Source of the DNA: Cupriavidus necator
GTDB lineage: Bacteria > Pseudomonadota > Gammaproteobacteria > Burkholderiales > Burkholderiaceae
Reading direction: 5' to 3'
DNA length: 64,000 bases
Assembly (NCBI GenBank): GCA_022041995.1
Contig: CP074381.1
Location: forward strand, 3,224,001 to 3,288,000
In this document: in pieces, positions 49,716 to 59,700 of the stretch
How positions within the stretch are numbered: position 1 is the stretch's first letter
Layout of the letters: each line of letters opens with the position of its first letter
Made by a program: the position numbers and the translations under genes
Notes under the pieces: model-generated
What the model saw: only the letters and a program-made list of their open reading frames with translations
Database searches by the model: none
Told to the model about the DNA's origin: nothing

Positions 49716-50118
49716 TACCAACGTCATCAGCGAGACGCGCAAGCGCGAGCGCGCCAACCCCGGCGTGCGCGCGTTCTTCCGGCAGGCAGCGCGGGAAGGT
49801 GCCGCGCTCTACCTGTCGGCGCTGACCGTGGGCGAGCTCCAGCGCGGCGTTGCGCTGATCCGCCATCGCGGCGATACGGCGCAGGCCGCGGTGCTGGAGC
49901 AATGGCTGGCGACCGTGCTGGAGGACTTTGGCCGGCAGGTGTTGCCGGTCGATGCCGACGTCGCCCAGGTCTGGGGCCAGCTGCGCGCGCCGCGGCCTGA
50001 GCATGCACTGGACAAGTTCATTGCCGCCACCGCGCTGATCCACGACCTGACCATTGTCACGCGCAATGTGGAGGATTTTCGCGGCACGGGCGCGATGCTG
50101 CTGAATCCGTTCACCTAG
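49702..50118 (+). CDS. VapC/FitB-like PIN-domain toxin
   Basis: 138-aa PIN ribonuclease toxin. Seen: YLIDTNVISETRK with the first acidic residue, ALTVGELQRGVALIRHRG with the conserved Glu, and HALDKFIAATALIHDLTIVT, then RNVEDF, supplying the remaining Asp ligands. Targets of this family are tRNA or rRNA; the specific one is unknown. The GTG at 49702 overlaps the antitoxin gene out of frame, consistent with coupled expression. Confidence 0.9.
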   Translation: MYLIDTNVISETRKRERANPGVRAFFRQAAREGAALYLSALTVGELQRGVALIRHRGDTAQAAVLEQWLATVLEDFGRQVLPVDADVAQVWGQLRAPRPEHALDKFIAATALIHDLTIVTRNVEDFRGTGAMLLNPFT

Positions 50119-50130
50119 CCCCAAAAGAAA

Positions 50131-50151
50131 GGGCCCCGCATAGCGGGGCCC
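50131..50151 (-). terminator. Terminator for the decarboxylase gene
   Basis: GGGCCCCGC and GCGGGGCCC pair around an ATA loop, between the toxin stop and the convergent decarboxylase stop. On the minus strand it is followed by TTTCTTTT, so it mainly serves the decarboxylase transcript. Confidence 0.8.
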
Positions 50152-50181
50152 TGCTCACATCAGCGGGACGCAGACTGGCGC

Positions 50182-52454
50182 TCAGCCGTCCTGCTTGACG
50201 CAGTCGACAAAGTACGCCTTCTTGCCGTCGACCTCGTCCTCGACCAGGCCGTGGATGTCGGTCTCGAAGCCCGGGAACAGCTTGTTGAACTCGCGCGCGA
50301 ACTTCAGGTACTGCACGATGGTGCGGTTGAAGCGCTCGCCCGGAATCAGCAGCGGAATGCCCGGCGGGTACGGCGTCAGCAGGATGGCGGTGACGCGGCC
50401 CTCCAGGTCGTCGACCGGCACGCGCTCGATCTCGCGGTGCGCCATCATGGCCCAGGCGTCCGACGGCTTCATCGCCGGCTCCATGTCCGACAGGTACATC
50501 TCCGTCGTCACACGGGCCACGTCGTTGGCCTTGTACACGCTGTGGATCGCATCGCACAGGTCACGCAGTCCCATGCGCTCGTATTGCGGATGCTTGGCGA
50601 CGAATTCCGGCAGCACGCGCCACAGCGGCTGGTTCTGGTCGTAGTCGTCCTTGAACTGCTGCAGCTCGGTCACAAGCGAGTTCCAGCGGCCCTTGGTGAT
50701 GCCGATGGTGAACATGATGAAGAACGAATACAGCCCGGTCTTCTCGATGATGATGCCGTGCTCGGCCAGGTACTTGGTGACGATCGCCGCCGGGATGCCG
50801 CGTTCGCTGAACTCGCCGTCCACGTCCAGGCCCGGGGTGATGAGGGTGGCCTTGATCGGGTCGAGCAGGTTGAAGCCGTCGGCGAGGTCGCCGAAGCCGT
50901 GCCAGCGCTCGTTCGCCTTGAGCATCCACGCTTCGCGGTCGCCGATGCCGTCTTCGATCAGCGCGTCCGGGCCCCACACCTTGAACCACCAGTCGCCGTT
51001 GTTGCCGGCGTCGTACTCGCCCTCGACCTTGCGCATGGCACGGCGGAAGTCCATCGCCTCCTGGATGCTTTCTTCCACCAGCGCGGTGCCGCCCGGGCTT
51101 CCATCATCGCCGCGGCCACGTCGCACGAGGCGATGATCGAGTACTGCGGGCTGGTCGAGGTGTGCATCAGGTACGCCTCGTTGAAGCGGTAGCGGTCCAG
51201 CTTGCGCGTCTCGGAATCCTGCACCAGGATCTGCGAGGCCTGCGACAGGCCGGCCAGCAGCTTGTGCGTGGACTGCGTGGCGAACACCAGCGCGTCCTTG
51301 CTGCGCGGGCGGTCCTTGCCGATCGCGTGCATGTTGCGATAGAAGTCGTGGAAGGCCGCATGCGGCAGCCAGGCTTCATCGAAGTGCAGCGTGTCGATCT
51401 CGGCGGCCAGCATTTCCTTGATCTGCTCGGCGTTGTACAGCACGCCGTCGTACGTACCCTGGGTGATGGTCAGGATGCGCGGCTTCTGGTTCTTGGCCTT
51501 GCTGGCGAACGGGTGGTTGGCGATCTTCTTCCTGATCGTTTCCGGGTCGAACTCGCTCTTCGGGATCGGGCCGATGATGCCGTAGTGGTTGCGCGTGGGC
51601 ATCAGGAAGACCGGGATCGCGCCCGTCATCATGATCGCGTGCAGGATTGACTTGTGGCAGTTGCGGTCCACCACCACGATATCGCCCGGCGCCACGTTGG
51701 CATGCCACACCATCTTGTTCGAGGTGGAGGTGCCGTTGGTGACGAAGTACATGTGGTCGGAGTTGAAGATGCGCGCGGCATTGCGCTCCGACGCCGCCAC
51801 CGGGCCGGTGTGGTCCAGCAGCTGGCCCAGCTCGTCGACCGCGTTGCAGACGTCGGCGCGCAGCATGTTCTCGCCGAAGAACTGGTGGAACACCTGGCCC
51901 ACCGGGCTCTTCAGGAACGCCACGCCGCCCGAGTGGCCCGGGCAGTGCCACGAATACGAGCTGTCCTGCGCGTAGTCGATCAGCGCCTTGAAGAACGGCG
52001 GCGCCAGCGTGTCGAGGTAGACCTTGGCTTCACGGATGATGTGGCGCGCCACAAACTCCGGCGTGTCCTCGAACATGTGGATGAAGCCGTGCAGCTCGCG
52101 CAGGATATCGTTGGGGATATGGCGCGAAGTGCGGGTCTCGCCGTACAGGAAGATCGGCAGGTCCGAATTGCGGCGCCGCACTTCGGCGACGAAGGCGCGC
52201 AGCTTCTCGATCGCGGCGGCCTCCAGCTGGTCTTCGCCGTCGCGCGTGAACTCGTCGTCGTCGATCGACACGATAAAGGTCGATGCCCGGCTGGATTGCT
52301 GCGCAAACGACGTCAGGTCGCCGTAGCTGGTCAGCCCCATGACCTCCATGCCCTCTTTCTCGATCGCCTCGGCCAGCGCGCGGATGCCCGAGCCTGAGAT
52401 GTTCTCGGAGCGGAAGTCTTCGTCAATGATGATGACGGGGAAGCGGAATTTCAT
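50182..52454 (-). CDS. Orn/Lys/Arg decarboxylase, frameshifted as read
   Basis: PLP-dependent basic amino acid decarboxylase of the inducible AdiA/LdcC/SpeF type, about 757 aa. N-terminal wing domain (FPVIIIDEDFRSENISGSGI); catalytic domain with HSGGVAFLKSPVGQVFHQFF, FVTNGTSTSNKMVWHA, LHFDEAWLPHAAFH, and FATQSTHKLLAGLSQAS with the PLP Lys. The C-terminal third (GTALVEESIQEAMDFRRAMR, LITPGLDVDGEFSERGIPA) is in another frame. One base added at GGG 51095-51097 yields AAAMMEAPGGTALVEES. Substrate (arginine, lysine or ornithine) cannot be assigned. ATG 52454 is preceded by AAGGAT. Confidence 0.9.
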
Positions 52455-52492
52455 GGGGCATCCTTGATGGAATAGCAGGACATAAAGGACTT

Positions 52493-52539
52493 GAGCCACA
52501 TGGCCGGCGAGGGTTCCCCGCGACGGCGACATGTGGCTC
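52493..52539 (-). promoter_or_regulatory. Long hairpin in the leader of the decarboxylase gene
   Basis: GAGCCACATG pairs perfectly with CATGTGGCTC, with a further GCCG/CGGC pairing inside, making a stem about 14 bp long. It ends 38 nt upstream of the decarboxylase start and about 65 nt after the dcd stop. No U-run follows on the minus strand. It could be a leader regulatory structure or a weak terminator of dcd. Confidence 0.45.
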
Positions 52540-52605
52540 TCACGTCAGGTTTGGCGGCCTTTCCGGGGGCCAGCCGTTCCGGCAAACGCCGGCATTGTAA
52601 TGCGC

Positions 52606-53172
52606 TCAGGTCTTCGGCAGTGTGACACCGTGCTGGCCCTGGTACTTGCCGCCCCGGTCACGGTACGAGGTCTCGCAGACTTCGTCGCTCTCGAAGAACA
52701 GCACCTGGGCGCAACCCTCGCCGGCGTAGATCTTGGCGGGCAGCGGCGTGGTGTTGGAGAACTCCAGCGTCACATAGCCTTCCCATTCGGGCTCGAACGG
52801 CGTCACGTTGACGATGATGCCGCAGCGGGCATAGGTACTCTTGCCCAGGCAGATGGTCAGCACGCTGCGCGGGATCCGGAAGTATTCCATCGTGCGCGCC
52901 AGCGCAAACGAATTGGGCGGGATGATGCAGACATCACCCTTGAAATCCACGAACGACTTCTCGTCGAAATTCTTCGGATCGACGATGGTGCTGTTGATAT
53001 TGGTGAAGATCTTGAATTCGTCGGCGCAGCGGATGTCGTAGCCGTAGCTCGAGGTGCCGTACGAAACGATCTTGCGCCCGTCCTGCTCCCGGACCTGGCC
53101 TGGCGCGAAGGGCTCGATCATGCCGTGCTGCTCCGCCATGCGGCGGATCCACTTGTCGGATTTGATGCTCAT
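52606..53172 (-). CDS. dcd: dCTP deaminase
   Basis: Deaminates dCTP to dUTP for thymidylate synthesis. 188 aa, the normal size. Seen: [80 protein letters not shown] with the catalytic Glu, and [23 protein letters not shown] 53172 (MSIKSDK) chosen; frames upstream lack similarity. It lies between fdhD and the decarboxylase with separate gaps of about 100 and 150 nt. Confidence 0.97.
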   Translation of the reverse strand: MSIKSDKWIRRMAEQHGMIEPFAPGQVREQDGRKIVSYGTSSYGYDIRCADEFKIFTNINSTIVDPKNFDEKSFVDFKGDVCIIPPNSFALARTMEYFRIPRSVLTICLGKSTYARCGIIVNVTPFEPEWEGYVTLEFSNTTPLPAKIYAGEGCAQVLFFESDEVCETSYRDRGGKYQGQHGVTLPKT

Positions 53173-53270
53173 AAGGTTGGGAGGGTAAACACACTGGCTC
53201 GGAGTGCGCCGCATTGTACAACCAATCGGGGCCCGCCCCTGCAAGCAAACGCAAGCCAGCCAGGTGATGC

Positions 53271-54101
53271 TTACGCCACCGCATCTTCCGGCAGCCGGTG
53301 GCGGAAGCGCTCGCGCCCGGTGTAGAGCAGGAAGTGCTTGCCGGTGCAGCGCGCAAACAGCGTCAGGTTGACGCGCCGCGCCATCTGGTAGCCCATCTGC
53401 GTCACGCCCGAGCGCGACAGCAGGAACGGGATGCCCATCTGCGCGCCCTTGATCACCATCTCGGAGGTCAGGCGCCCGGTGGTGTAGAAGATCTTGTCGC
53501 CGCCGCCCATGCCCTCCAGCCACATGCGTCCGGCAATGGCGTCGACGGCGTTGTGGCGGCCCACGTCCTCGACGAACATCAGCAACTCTGTGCCCTGGAA
53601 CAGCGCGCAGCCATGCACGGAGCCTGCCTGCTTGTAGACCGACTGCTGCAGCCGGATGGTGTCGATGATGCCGTACAGGGTGTCCTGGTCCAGCGTGGCG
53701 CCCACCGGCAGCCGGATGCTGTCGACCTCATCGAGCAGCGAGCCGAACACGGTGCCTTGCCCGCAGCCAGTGGTCACCACCCGGCGCGCGGTGCGTTCCT
53801 CGATGCGGTCCACGCCATTGCGCGTGGTCACGGCGGCCGACTCGGTTTCCCAGTCGACTTGCACCGCGGCGATGTCTTCGATCGATTCCACCAGCCGCTG
53901 GTTGCGCAGGTAGCCCAGCACCAGGTGCTCGGGCGCGCCGCCCAGGGTCATCAGCGTGACCAGCTCGCGCTTGTCGAGGTAGACCGTCAGCGGACGCTCG
54001 CCCGGCAGGTAGGCCGCGCGCACGCGGCCCTGCTCGTCGACGACTTCAACCTCTTCGATCAGGGGAACGGCTGCCTGGGTAAGCTCGGGACGCAGGGTCA
54101 T
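53271..54101 (-). CDS. fdhD: Formate dehydrogenase accessory sulfurtransferase FdhD
   Basis: 276 aa. Transfers sulfur from a cysteine desulfurase to the Mo-bisMGD cofactor of formate dehydrogenase in the cytoplasm. Seen: [90 protein letters not shown] and SGRLTSEM-like text reading [20 protein letters not shown]. The sulfur-carrying loop reads TTGCGQGT, with a single Cys rather than the CxxC of E. coli; this single-Cys form occurs in other FdhDs. Last gene of the fdh cluster; 99 nt ahead of dcd. Confidence 0.95.
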   Translation of the reverse strand: MTLRPELTQAAVPLIEEVEVVDEQGRVRAAYLPGERPLTVYLDKRELVTLMTLGGAPEHLVLGYLRNQRLVESIEDIAAVQVDWETESAAVTTRNGVDRIEERTARRVVTTGCGQGTVFGSLLDEVDSIRLPVGATLDQDTLYGIIDTIRLQQSVYKQAGSVHGCALFQGTELLMFVEDVGRHNAVDAIAGRMWLEGMGGGDKIFYTTGRLTSEMVIKGAQMGIPFLLSRSGVTQMGYQMARRVNLTLFARCTGKHFLLYTGRERFRHRLPEDAVA

Positions 54102-54164
54102 GACGAGGGGCTCGGGACTGCTGGTGAGGGCCCCGCGCCGCGCGCGGCGTGCATGGGGCCGTGG

Positions 54165-54554
54165 TTACGGCGCCTTTGCAGGGGATTGTACCGCGCCAGC
54201 CGCGGCCGGTCTGGCGTCGGCCGCGGTGCTTGCCACGGCTGGCGCCGCGGCGGCAGGCGCAGCGGCGGTCGGCGCCACGAACGGGCCCGGATCGGCGCAT
54301 GCGGCGGTCTGCGACGGCGCGCGGGCTTCCTGGCCATGGGCCTTGCGCTCGGCGAAGTAACGCGCCGCGGTCTGGTCCTGCGCGCGGCACAACTGGTAGG
54401 CGGCGACCTTGTCGGCCCAGGCGGCGCGCGCCTTGGTCTCGGCGGCCTTGGCCTGCTGGGCCTCGGTCGGCGGCGGCAGCTTGGCCAGCGCGCCGGTGGC
54501 AAAAGTGGCGCCCGCACACAGGGCAACCAGCGTCAGGGTGCGTGTCATCGTCAT
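54165..54554 (-). CDS. Small secreted Ala-rich protein of the fdh cluster
   Basis: 129-aa predicted periplasmic protein of unknown function. Signal peptide LTLVALCAGATFATGALA, then a helical Lys/Ala/Glu segment (EAQQAKAAETKARAAWADKV), AAYQLCRAQDQTAARYFAER, and a Pro/Ala-rich tail containing AACADPGPFVAP. Two Cys residues could form a disulfide. It lies between fdhC and fdhD on the same strand with 33- and 63-nt gaps, so it is probably co-transcribed. Not assignable to a known Fdh component. Confidence 0.65.
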   Translation of the reverse strand: MTMTRTLTLVALCAGATFATGALAKLPPPTEAQQAKAAETKARAAWADKVAAYQLCRAQDQTAARYFAERKAHGQEARAPSQTAACADPGPFVAPTAAAPAAAAPAVASTAADARPAAAGAVQSPAKAP

Positions 54555-54587
54555 CGTGGGTTCCGCATGGTCTGGTTGGCGCCGGCC

Positions 54588-55796
54588 TCAGGCTTCGCCC
54601 GGGGTATGCCGGGTATTGCGCCCCGCGGCCGCTTCCGGGCTGGCCGAACGCTGGGCCGGGATCTTGCCGGACTTGATGTCGTCGTACCAGTGCTCGTGGT
54701 GCTCCCTGGCCCAGGCCTCGTCCACCCAGCCATCGCGCATGGCACGGTAGGCGCCCTCCATGCCGACAGTGCCCATGTAGATATGGCCGCACGCCATCGC
54801 GATCATCAGTACGGCCGAGATCCCGTGGATCACGTTGGCGATCTGCATGGTCGAGCGGTAGTAGTCCATGCCCGGCACGATCATGTCCAGCACCCAGCCC
54901 GACGCCGACAGCACCAGCCCGAACACGAACACGCCGATCCAGAACCACATCTTCTCGCCGGCATTGAAGCGCCCGCTCGGCACATGCTTGCCGGACGCCA
55001 GGCCGCCAAGGCTGGTCACCCAGCGCAAGTCGTCGCGGTTGGGCAGATTGTCGCGCACGAACACCACGAAGCCCACGATCACCGACAGCGTAAAGATGGG
55101 GCCGATCACGTTGTGCAGGTTCTTCAGCACGTAAGTCAGCCAGCCGAACAGCATGTGGCCCATCAGCGGCAGCAGGAAATGCTTGCCCAGCAGCAGCACG
55201 ATGCCCGACACCGCCAGCACCACGAACGAGATCGCCATGGTCCAGTGGACAATGCGCTCAAGCGGCGTGAAGCGCTCGATCATGCGGCCGGTGCGCGGCG
55301 TGCGCAGCGCGATGGTGCCGCGCCAGAGGAAGAAGCCCAGGATGGCAAGCGGCACCACCAGCAGCAGCCAGCCGCCCCAGACGGTGATGACGCCATTGCG
55401 GAACAGGCGCCATTGCTGCCCGGTGCGCTGGATCAGCACGCCCGCTTCCTTGTCGGGCAGGCTGCTGTAGTGGCGCTGGTCGGAATTGACCTCGCGAAAG
55501 ACCGGCGCATTGTTGCCGGGCTGCGTGACGGTGCGGTCTTTCTGCGATTGCGCCTCGGCGGCGATGTCGCGGCGTGGCACGTTAAAGATATTTTCCGACG
55601 CGATGCCGGCCAGAGGCTGGACCGGGTGCGTGGCCGGGTTATTGGTGTCGGCGTTGGCCTGTGCGGCGGCCGGTGCCGGCGGTGCCGAGGCCGGCGCCTG
55701 TGCGGCGGCGGTGCCGGCAAAGGCCGCCAGCGCCAGCGCGCCGGCGCTGAGCCAGCGCCGCCAGCCTGCGCGGCATGCATTCTGCGACGGCGTCAT
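54588..55796 (-). CDS. fdhC: Formate dehydrogenase gamma subunit (cytochrome b)
   Basis: 402-aa quinone-reducing membrane subunit. N-terminal signal peptide (WLSAGALALAAFAGTAAAQA) and a periplasmic linker of about 110 residues, then VITVWGGWLLLVVPLAILGF, the FdnI-type core FTPLERIVHWTMAISFVVLA with a haem-ligand His, LVLSASGWVLDMIVPG, and NVIHGISAVLMIAMACGHIY with further His residues. Electrons from FdhB would reach the quinone pool through haem b. Starts 65 nt after the small lipoprotein gene; ATG 55796 (MTPSQNAC). Confidence 0.9.
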   Translation of the reverse strand: MTPSQNACRAGWRRWLSAGALALAAFAGTAAAQAPASAPPAPAAAQANADTNNPATHPVQPLAGIASENIFNVPRRDIAAEAQSQKDRTVTQPGNNAPVFREVNSDQRHYSSLPDKEAGVLIQRTGQQWRLFRNGVITVWGGWLLLVVPLAILGFFLWRGTIALRTPRTGRMIERFTPLERIVHWTMAISFVVLAVSGIVLLLGKHFLLPLMGHMLFGWLTYVLKNLHNVIGPIFTLSVIVGFVVFVRDNLPNRDDLRWVTSLGGLASGKHVPSGRFNAGEKMWFWIGVFVFGLVLSASGWVLDMIVPGMDYYRSTMQIANVIHGISAVLMIAMACGHIYMGTVGMEGAYRAMRDGWVDEAWAREHHEHWYDDIKSGKIPAQRSASPEAAAGRNTRHTPGEA

Positions 55797-55860
55797 GTGC
55801 GCTCCTTCGGATCGTCGAGGACCAGCGCCCGGCTGCCGGGGCGGCCCAACTGCAGCGCCT

Positions 55861-56097
55861 TCATTGCGTGCGGTTGTACTCGTTCTGCAACTGGTTGCGC
55901 TGGCGGATCTGGTTGTTCCAGCTGGTCTTGTCGCCCGCGGTCCAGCCCTTGGCCACGAACGGATCGTCCGGGGCGCCCTGGTAGGCCTGGGCGTCAGCCT
56001 TGCGGTGCGACGGGCCGATGGTCTGCGGCTTCTCGCCGCACGCCGCCAGCAGCACGCCACACAGCGACAGCAATGCAACAACGCGGATGTGGTTCAT
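55861..56097 (-). CDS. Small fdh-associated lipoprotein
   Basis: 78-aa predicted lipoprotein. Signal peptide VVALLSLCGVLLAAC ends in an LAAC lipobox, followed by a mature part of about 58 residues with AYQGAPDDPFVAKGWTAGDK and TSWNNQIRQRNQLQNEYNRT. ATG 56097 overlaps the fdhB stop (ATGA), and the stop is 64 nt before fdhC, so it is embedded between two core subunits. This position suggests a periplasmic accessory of the Fdh complex, but I know of no function. Too small and Gln/Asn-rich for homology inference by eye. Confidence 0.75.
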   Translation of the reverse strand: MNHIRVVALLSLCGVLLAACGEKPQTIGPSHRKADAQAYQGAPDDPFVAKGWTAGDKTSWNNQIRQRNQLQNEYNRTQ

Positions 56098-56771
56098 GAC
56101 GCTTGCCCTCCCGAGGCCGCAGGTGCAGCCGGCGCAGCGGGCGCCGGCTGTGCCGGTTGGGCCGGCTGGGCCGCGCCGCCCTTGGCGGTGCCATAGGCCG
56201 TACCCCAGCCGAACACGTCGCCGCCGGTGCCGCGCTTGATCACGCGGTTGCGCAGGATGTCGGCGATCACATCGCCGTCGCCACCCAGCAGCGCCTTGGT
56301 CGAGCACATCTCGGCGCACAGCGGCAGCTTGCCTTCGGCCAGGCGGTTGCGGCCGTATTTCTCGAACTCCGCTTCCGAGCCGTTCTTTTCCGGACCGCCC
56401 GCGCAAAAGGTGCACTTGTCCATCTTGCCGCGCACGCCGAAGGTGCCGGTCGACGGGAACTGCGGCGCGCCGAACGGGCAGGCGTAGGAACAATAGCCGC
56501 AGCCGATGCAGACGTCCTTGTCGTGCAGCACCACGCCGTCCTCGGTGCGGTAGAAGCAATCGACCGGGCAGACCGCCATGCAGGGCGCGTCCGAACAGTG
56601 CATGCAGGCCACCGAGATCGATTTCTCGGCGCCGACCATGCCGTCGTTGACGGTGACCACGCGGCGCCGGTTCACGCCCCAGGGCACCTCGTGCTCGTTT
56701 TTGCAGGCAGTGACGCAGCTGTTGCACTCAATGCAGCGCTCGGCGTCACAGAAAAATTTCATGCGTGCCAT
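56094..56771 (-). CDS. fdhB: Formate dehydrogenase beta subunit (4Fe-4S)
   Basis: 225-aa ferredoxin-like electron-transfer subunit with four [4Fe-4S] clusters. Cys motifs in order: CIECNSCVTACKNEHEVPWG, CMHCSDAPCMAVCPVDCF, CIGCGYCSYACPFGAPQF, and CTFCAG with the paired CAEMC downstream. The C-terminal 30 residues are Pro/Ala/Gln-rich and lack the membrane anchor of E. coli FdnH, so it is held by FdhA/FdhC contacts. 15 nt after fdhA. Exported by piggy-back on FdhA's Tat signal. Confidence 0.95.
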   Translation of the reverse strand: MARMKFFCDAERCIECNSCVTACKNEHEVPWGVNRRRVVTVNDGMVGAEKSISVACMHCSDAPCMAVCPVDCFYRTEDGVVLHDKDVCIGCGYCSYACPFGAPQFPSTGTFGVRGKMDKCTFCAGGPEKNGSEAEFEKYGRNRLAEGKLPLCAEMCSTKALLGGDGDVIADILRNRVIKRGTGGDVFGWGTAYGTAKGGAAQPAQPAQPAPAAPAAPAASGGQAS

Positions 56772-56786
56772 GGTGTCCCTCTGCGC

Positions 56787-59700
56787 TTATGCAAACCGCT
56801 CGATCTGGCAAACGGTGGTCTTGGTTTCCTGCATCATCGTGACCGCGTCGTAGCCGTAGGTGGTGGCCGTGTTGACCGCTTCGCCCCGCACCACCGGCAT
56901 CGCGCCCTCGGGGTAGTAGTCCTTCAGGTCCTTGCCCTGCCACCAGCCCGAGAAGTGGAACGGGATAAACGCGGTATCGGGCCCCACCCGCTCGGTCACC
57001 AGTGCGCGCACCTTGATGCGGGCCCCGGTGGGCGTCTTCACCCAGCAGAAGTCACCGTTGCGGATGCCGCGGTCGGACGCCGCGCGCGGGTTGATCTCGA
57101 CGAAGTTCTCCTGCTGCAGCTCGGCCAGCCACGGGTTGGAGCGGGTTTCCTCGCCGCCGCCCTCGTACTCGACCAGCCGCCCGGAGGTCAGGATGATCGG
57201 GAACTTCTCATAGACCTTGTTCTCGATATTGCGCTGCTGCACCGACTTGTATAGCGTGGGCAGCCGCCAGAACGCCATCTTGTCGTCGTGGGTCGGGTAC
57301 TTGGCGACCATGTCCGGGCGCGTGGAGTACAACGGCTCACGGTGCTGCGGGATCGCGTCGGGGAAGTTCCACACCACGGCGCGCGCCTTGGCATTGCCGA
57401 ACGGGTGGCAGCCATGGTTCTTCATCACCACGCGCTGGATGCCGCCGGAGAGGTCGGTCTTCCAGTTCTTGCCTTCGGCCTTGGCCTTCTCGGCGTCGGT
57501 CAGGTCGTCCCACCAGCCCAGCTTCTTCAGCAGCACATGGTCGAACTCCGGATAACCGGTGGTGATCTCCGCGCCCAGCGAATACGAGCCGTCCTCGGCC
57601 AGCAGGTTGACGCCGTCGCGCTCCACGCCGAAGTTGGCGCGGAAGTTGCCGCCGCCATCCATCACGTGCTTGCTGGTGTCATACAGGTTGGGCGAGCCCG
57701 GGTGCTTCAGTTCCGGCGTGCCGTAGCACGGCCACGGCAGCCCGAAGTAGTCGCCGGTCAGGTCGTAGCCGGTCACCGGGTCCTTGCCCGCCTTGCAGCG
57801 CAGCGTCTTGACGTCGAACATCTGCATATTGCGCATATGCGACTTCAACCGCTCCGGCGACTGGCCGGTGTAGCCGATGGTCCAGTTGCTGGCGTTGATC
57901 TCGCGCAGGATCGATTCCGGCTCCGGTTCCATCCAGGTGCGGCCGGCGCGCTTGACCTCGATCAGCTTCATGTTCTTCGACAGCTCCTTGCCAAAGCCAA
58001 GCTTGTCGGCGAACGCCTGCATGATGGTCTGGTCGGGCATCGACTCGAACAGCGGCTCGATCACCTTCTCACGCCATTGCAGCGAGCGGTTGGAGGCCGT
58101 GCACGTACCCGAGGTCTCGAACTGCGTGGCCGCCGGCAACAGGTACACGGCGCGGTTCGGATTGACCTTGTCGCCCTCGGCCGGCGGCATGTTGGCCATG
58201 GCCGCAGTCGCCGACGGGTACGGGTCGATCACCACCAGCAGGTCGAGCTTGTCCAGCGCCTTCTTCATCTCCAGGCCGCGCGTCTGCGAGTTCGGGGCAT
58301 GGCCCCAGAAGAACACGCCGCGAACGTTGTTGTCCTGGTCGATCAGCTCATTCTTCTCGGTGACGATATCGATCCAGCGCGACACCGTGGTGCCGGACTT
58401 CTCCATCATCGCCTGCGAGACGAACTGCTTCTTGATCCATTCGTAGTCGACGCCCCACACCGCGGCGTAGTGCTTCCACGCGCCCGTGGCCAGGCCGTAG
58501 TAGCCCGGCAGCGAGTCCGGGTTGGGGCCCACGTCGGTCGCGCCCTGCACGTTGTCGTGGCCGCGGAAGATGTTGGCGCCGCCGCCCGACACGCCGATAT
58601 TGCCCAGTGCCAGCTGCACGATGCACGAAGCGCGCACAATCGCGTTGCCGATGGTGTGCTGGGTCTGGCCCATGCACCACACCAGCGTGCTGGGACGGTT
58701 CTTGGCCATGATCTCGGCCACCATGTAGACCTGCGCCTCGGGCACGCCGCAGACTTCCTCGACCTTGTCGGGGGTCCACTTGGCCAGCACTTCTTCCTTC
58801 ACCTTGTCCATGCCGTAGACGCGGTCATGGATGAACTTCTGGTCTTCCCAGCCGTTCTTGAAGATGTGGTACAGCATGCCAAACAGGAAGGCGATGTCGG
58901 TGCCCGAGCGGATGCGCACGTAGTGCTGGGCCTTGGCCGCGGTGCGCGTATAGCGCGGATCGACCACGATCACCTTGCAGCCGTTCTCCTTGGCGTGCAG
59001 CAGGTGCAGCATCGATACCGGGTGTGCCTCGGCGGCGTTGGAGCCGATATACAGAGCTGCCTTCGCGTTCTGCATATCGTTGTACGAGTTGGTCATCGCA
59101 CCGTAGCCCCAGGTATTGGCCACGCCCGCCACCGTGGTGGAGTGGCAGATGCGCGCCTGGTGGTCGGTGTTGTTGGTGCCGAAGAACGACACCCACTTGC
59201 GCAGCAGGTAGGACTGCTCGTTGCTGTGCTTGGACGAGCCGACGAAGAACATCGAGTCCGGACCGGTCTTCTGACGGATCTCCTTCATCCTGGTGGTGAT
59301 CTCGTCCAGCGCCTGGTCCCAGCCGATGCGCTGGTACTTGCCGTTGACCAGCTTCATCGGGTACTTGAGGCGGTATTCGCCGTGGCCATGCTCGCGCAGC
59401 GCGGCGCCTTTGGCGCAGTGCGCACCCATGTTGATGGGCGAATCGAATACCGGCTCCTGGCGGATCCACACGCCGTTCTGCACCACCGCGTCGACGGCGC
59501 AGCCGACCGAGCAGTGGCCACAGACAGTGCGCTTGACCACGATGCCGGTCTTGCCGTCGGCTGCCGCTTTCTTGTCGTCCGCGGCATCGGCCTTGCGGAT
59601 CAGCGACAACTGCGAGGCCGCCAGGCCGGCGCCAACGCCAATGCCTGAACGCTTGAGGAAGCTGCGGCGGTCCATGGTCGGCATCGCGCCGGCCAGGCTG

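Noticed and set aside
53298..56099. 933-codon plus-strand ORF over fdhD and fdhC
   Set aside because: Runs across several real minus-strand genes and intergenic gaps, with no recognisable fold.
57288..59648. 786-codon ORF antisense to fdhA
   Set aside because: Same mirror effect in a high-GC gene; composition is low-complexity and fdhA is clearly the real gene.
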